Both the position numbers and the translations under genes were made by a program. Shown piece by piece: positions 63,277 to 64,000 of a DNA stretch of 64,000 bases. How positions within the stretch are numbered: position 1 is the stretch's first letter; each line of letters starts with the position of its first letter. The DNA is from Syngnathus acus (lineage: Eukaryota; Chordata; Actinopteri; Syngnathiformes; Syngnathidae). Below the pieces are notes generated by a model. It was not told where the DNA came from and ran no database searches. It worked only from the letters and a program-made list of their open reading frames with translations. The stretch is taken from the NCBI RefSeq assembly GCF_901709675.1, contig NC_051106.1:10860001-10924000 (forward strand), in the 5' to 3' direction.

Positions 63277-63323
63277 CAGGCAGGCAGGCAGGCAGGCAGG
63301 AAGGCAGGCGGCAGGCAGGCAGG
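63277..63323. repeat. (GCAG)n microsatellite
   Basis: About 11 GCAG units with two interruptions, ending about 10 bases before the dispersed repeat copy. Confidence 0.92.
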
Positions 63324-63332
63324 CCATGTCAG

Positions 63333-63395
63333 TTCAAAGTCAAAGTCTGCTTTATTGTCAATTCCTTCACATGCCAAGACACACAAAGAAATCAA
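63333..63395 (+). repeat. dispersed TTTATTGTCA repeat, copy 3 of 3
   Basis: GTTCAAAGTCAAAGTCTGC then TTTATTGTCAA, CTTCACATGCCAAG, ACACAAAG; same orientation as the copies at 21381 and 36141. Confidence 0.8.
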
Positions 63396-64000
63396 AAGTT
63401 TGTAGTGCTTTTGCAATTTGGCCTGGAAAAGAATTTCAATCGCAAGTGGACGAAAAGGCTGCATGTGGCCAGATCCACGATGGGGTGGCGTGGCTCCATC
63501 AAACGACCAGCTGTGCCCGGAGGGCCTTTAATTGGCTTTCCATTGTGTGCTGACAGAGTCAATGGAGCATCGATTTGATTTTCCCTTCAGATACCGCCAC
63601 CGCCGCCGTTATTGCTGTAGCCAAATGCTCGATGTCACACCAGGATCATTGGCTTACACAATCCGGGGCCGGCTCGTCATAAGCTCCGCCCAGCGGCAAA
63701 GGCGGGTAAAGATCTCGCCAATGTATTTTCCTTTTGCCGACATTAAAAGGCTGACTGATTTAGTCCCGCTTATTGTTTGGCGACGGAGGCTTCGAGTCTG
63801 GTCTCGTCTAATTTTAGTCGTCCAGTCAAAAAGCGTGCCTTCACTAATGCGTTTTTGTCTGATGAACAAAATGAACACTGTTCCAAAGCCTGCAAAATTG
63901 CAACGATGACAAAAAATCAAGTCGCTTGTCTTGAATAGCATCAAATCCTGCGGATAACATGCAGCCATGAAAAATGCACGTGCGGGTGTGGTGGATCACA

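Larger units (their letters stand above)
61804..64000. other. region upstream of gja10, repeat-rich, no recognised gene
   Basis: Holds the gja10 promoter side and then a retroelement-tail copy (62128-62306), TGCC array (62351-62432), GACG/GGGC array (62863-62883), CAGC array (62996-63041), GCAG array (63277-63323) and a dispersed-repeat copy (63333-63395). The frame at 62560-62826 is open but matches no family known to me, and no splice pattern supports it. CASP8AP2 or MDN1, next in the human order, were looked for and not seen. Confidence 0.5.

Overview
The window is vertebrate nuclear DNA, almost certainly from a teleost fish with a compact genome. Every recognisable gene is a split vertebrate gene with short introns (often under 150 bp). 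Microsatellites are abundant, and the interspersed repeats are of fish type. The species cannot be fixed from the sequence. Prokaryotic features (operons, CRISPR, phage) are absent. Exon boundaries were read by eye from splice consensus, reading phase and remembered family proteins. Joined exon sets sum to whole codons for every gene listed, but single boundaries may be off by a base or so.

Layout. 283-7234 (+): two GABA-A receptor subunit genes in tandem, gabra2 then gabrg1. 7235-11768: a transposon-rich spacer with two hAT-type DNA elements that have perfect 8-bp target duplications, one carrying debris of a third. 11769-14054 (+): rrh (peropsin), tail to tail with enpep (14458-20694, -; aminopeptidase A, 20 coding exons). 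21508-23613 (-): an lrit3-like LRR-Ig gene with a shortened C-terminus. 25017-25301 (+): the small membrane-protein gene fam241a. 26576-28615 (-): jkamp, divergent from gpr135 (31225-33087, +), followed by the formin gene daam1 (35962-42655, +, 25 coding exons). 43226-48135 (+): map3k7 (TAK1), then bach2 (51449-55480, +), then gja10 (59879-61803, -), convergent with bach2.

The order joins four blocks which, from general knowledge of the human map, are separate there: GABRA2/GABRG1 (4p12), RRH/LRIT3/ENPEP/FAM241A (4q25), JKAMP/GPR135/DAAM1 (14q23) and MAP3K7/BACH2/GJA10 (6q15). Functions are mostly unrelated. Several genes are expressed in retina or brain (GABA-A subunits, peropsin, LRIT3, horizontal-cell connexin), but nothing in the sequence shows joint regulation.

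I found no undescribed multi-gene system. The most interesting points are local: two GC-AG introns (gabrg1 and gja10, the latter leading to a 12-residue last exon); a 104-bp tandem triplication across an enpep intron/exon junction in which only the exon-proximal copy keeps an in-frame acceptor; an lrit3 copy without FN3 and membrane segments, followed by a repeat that supplies a poly(A) hexamer; in-frame tandem repeats in bach2 and gja10; and an intron in gpr135.
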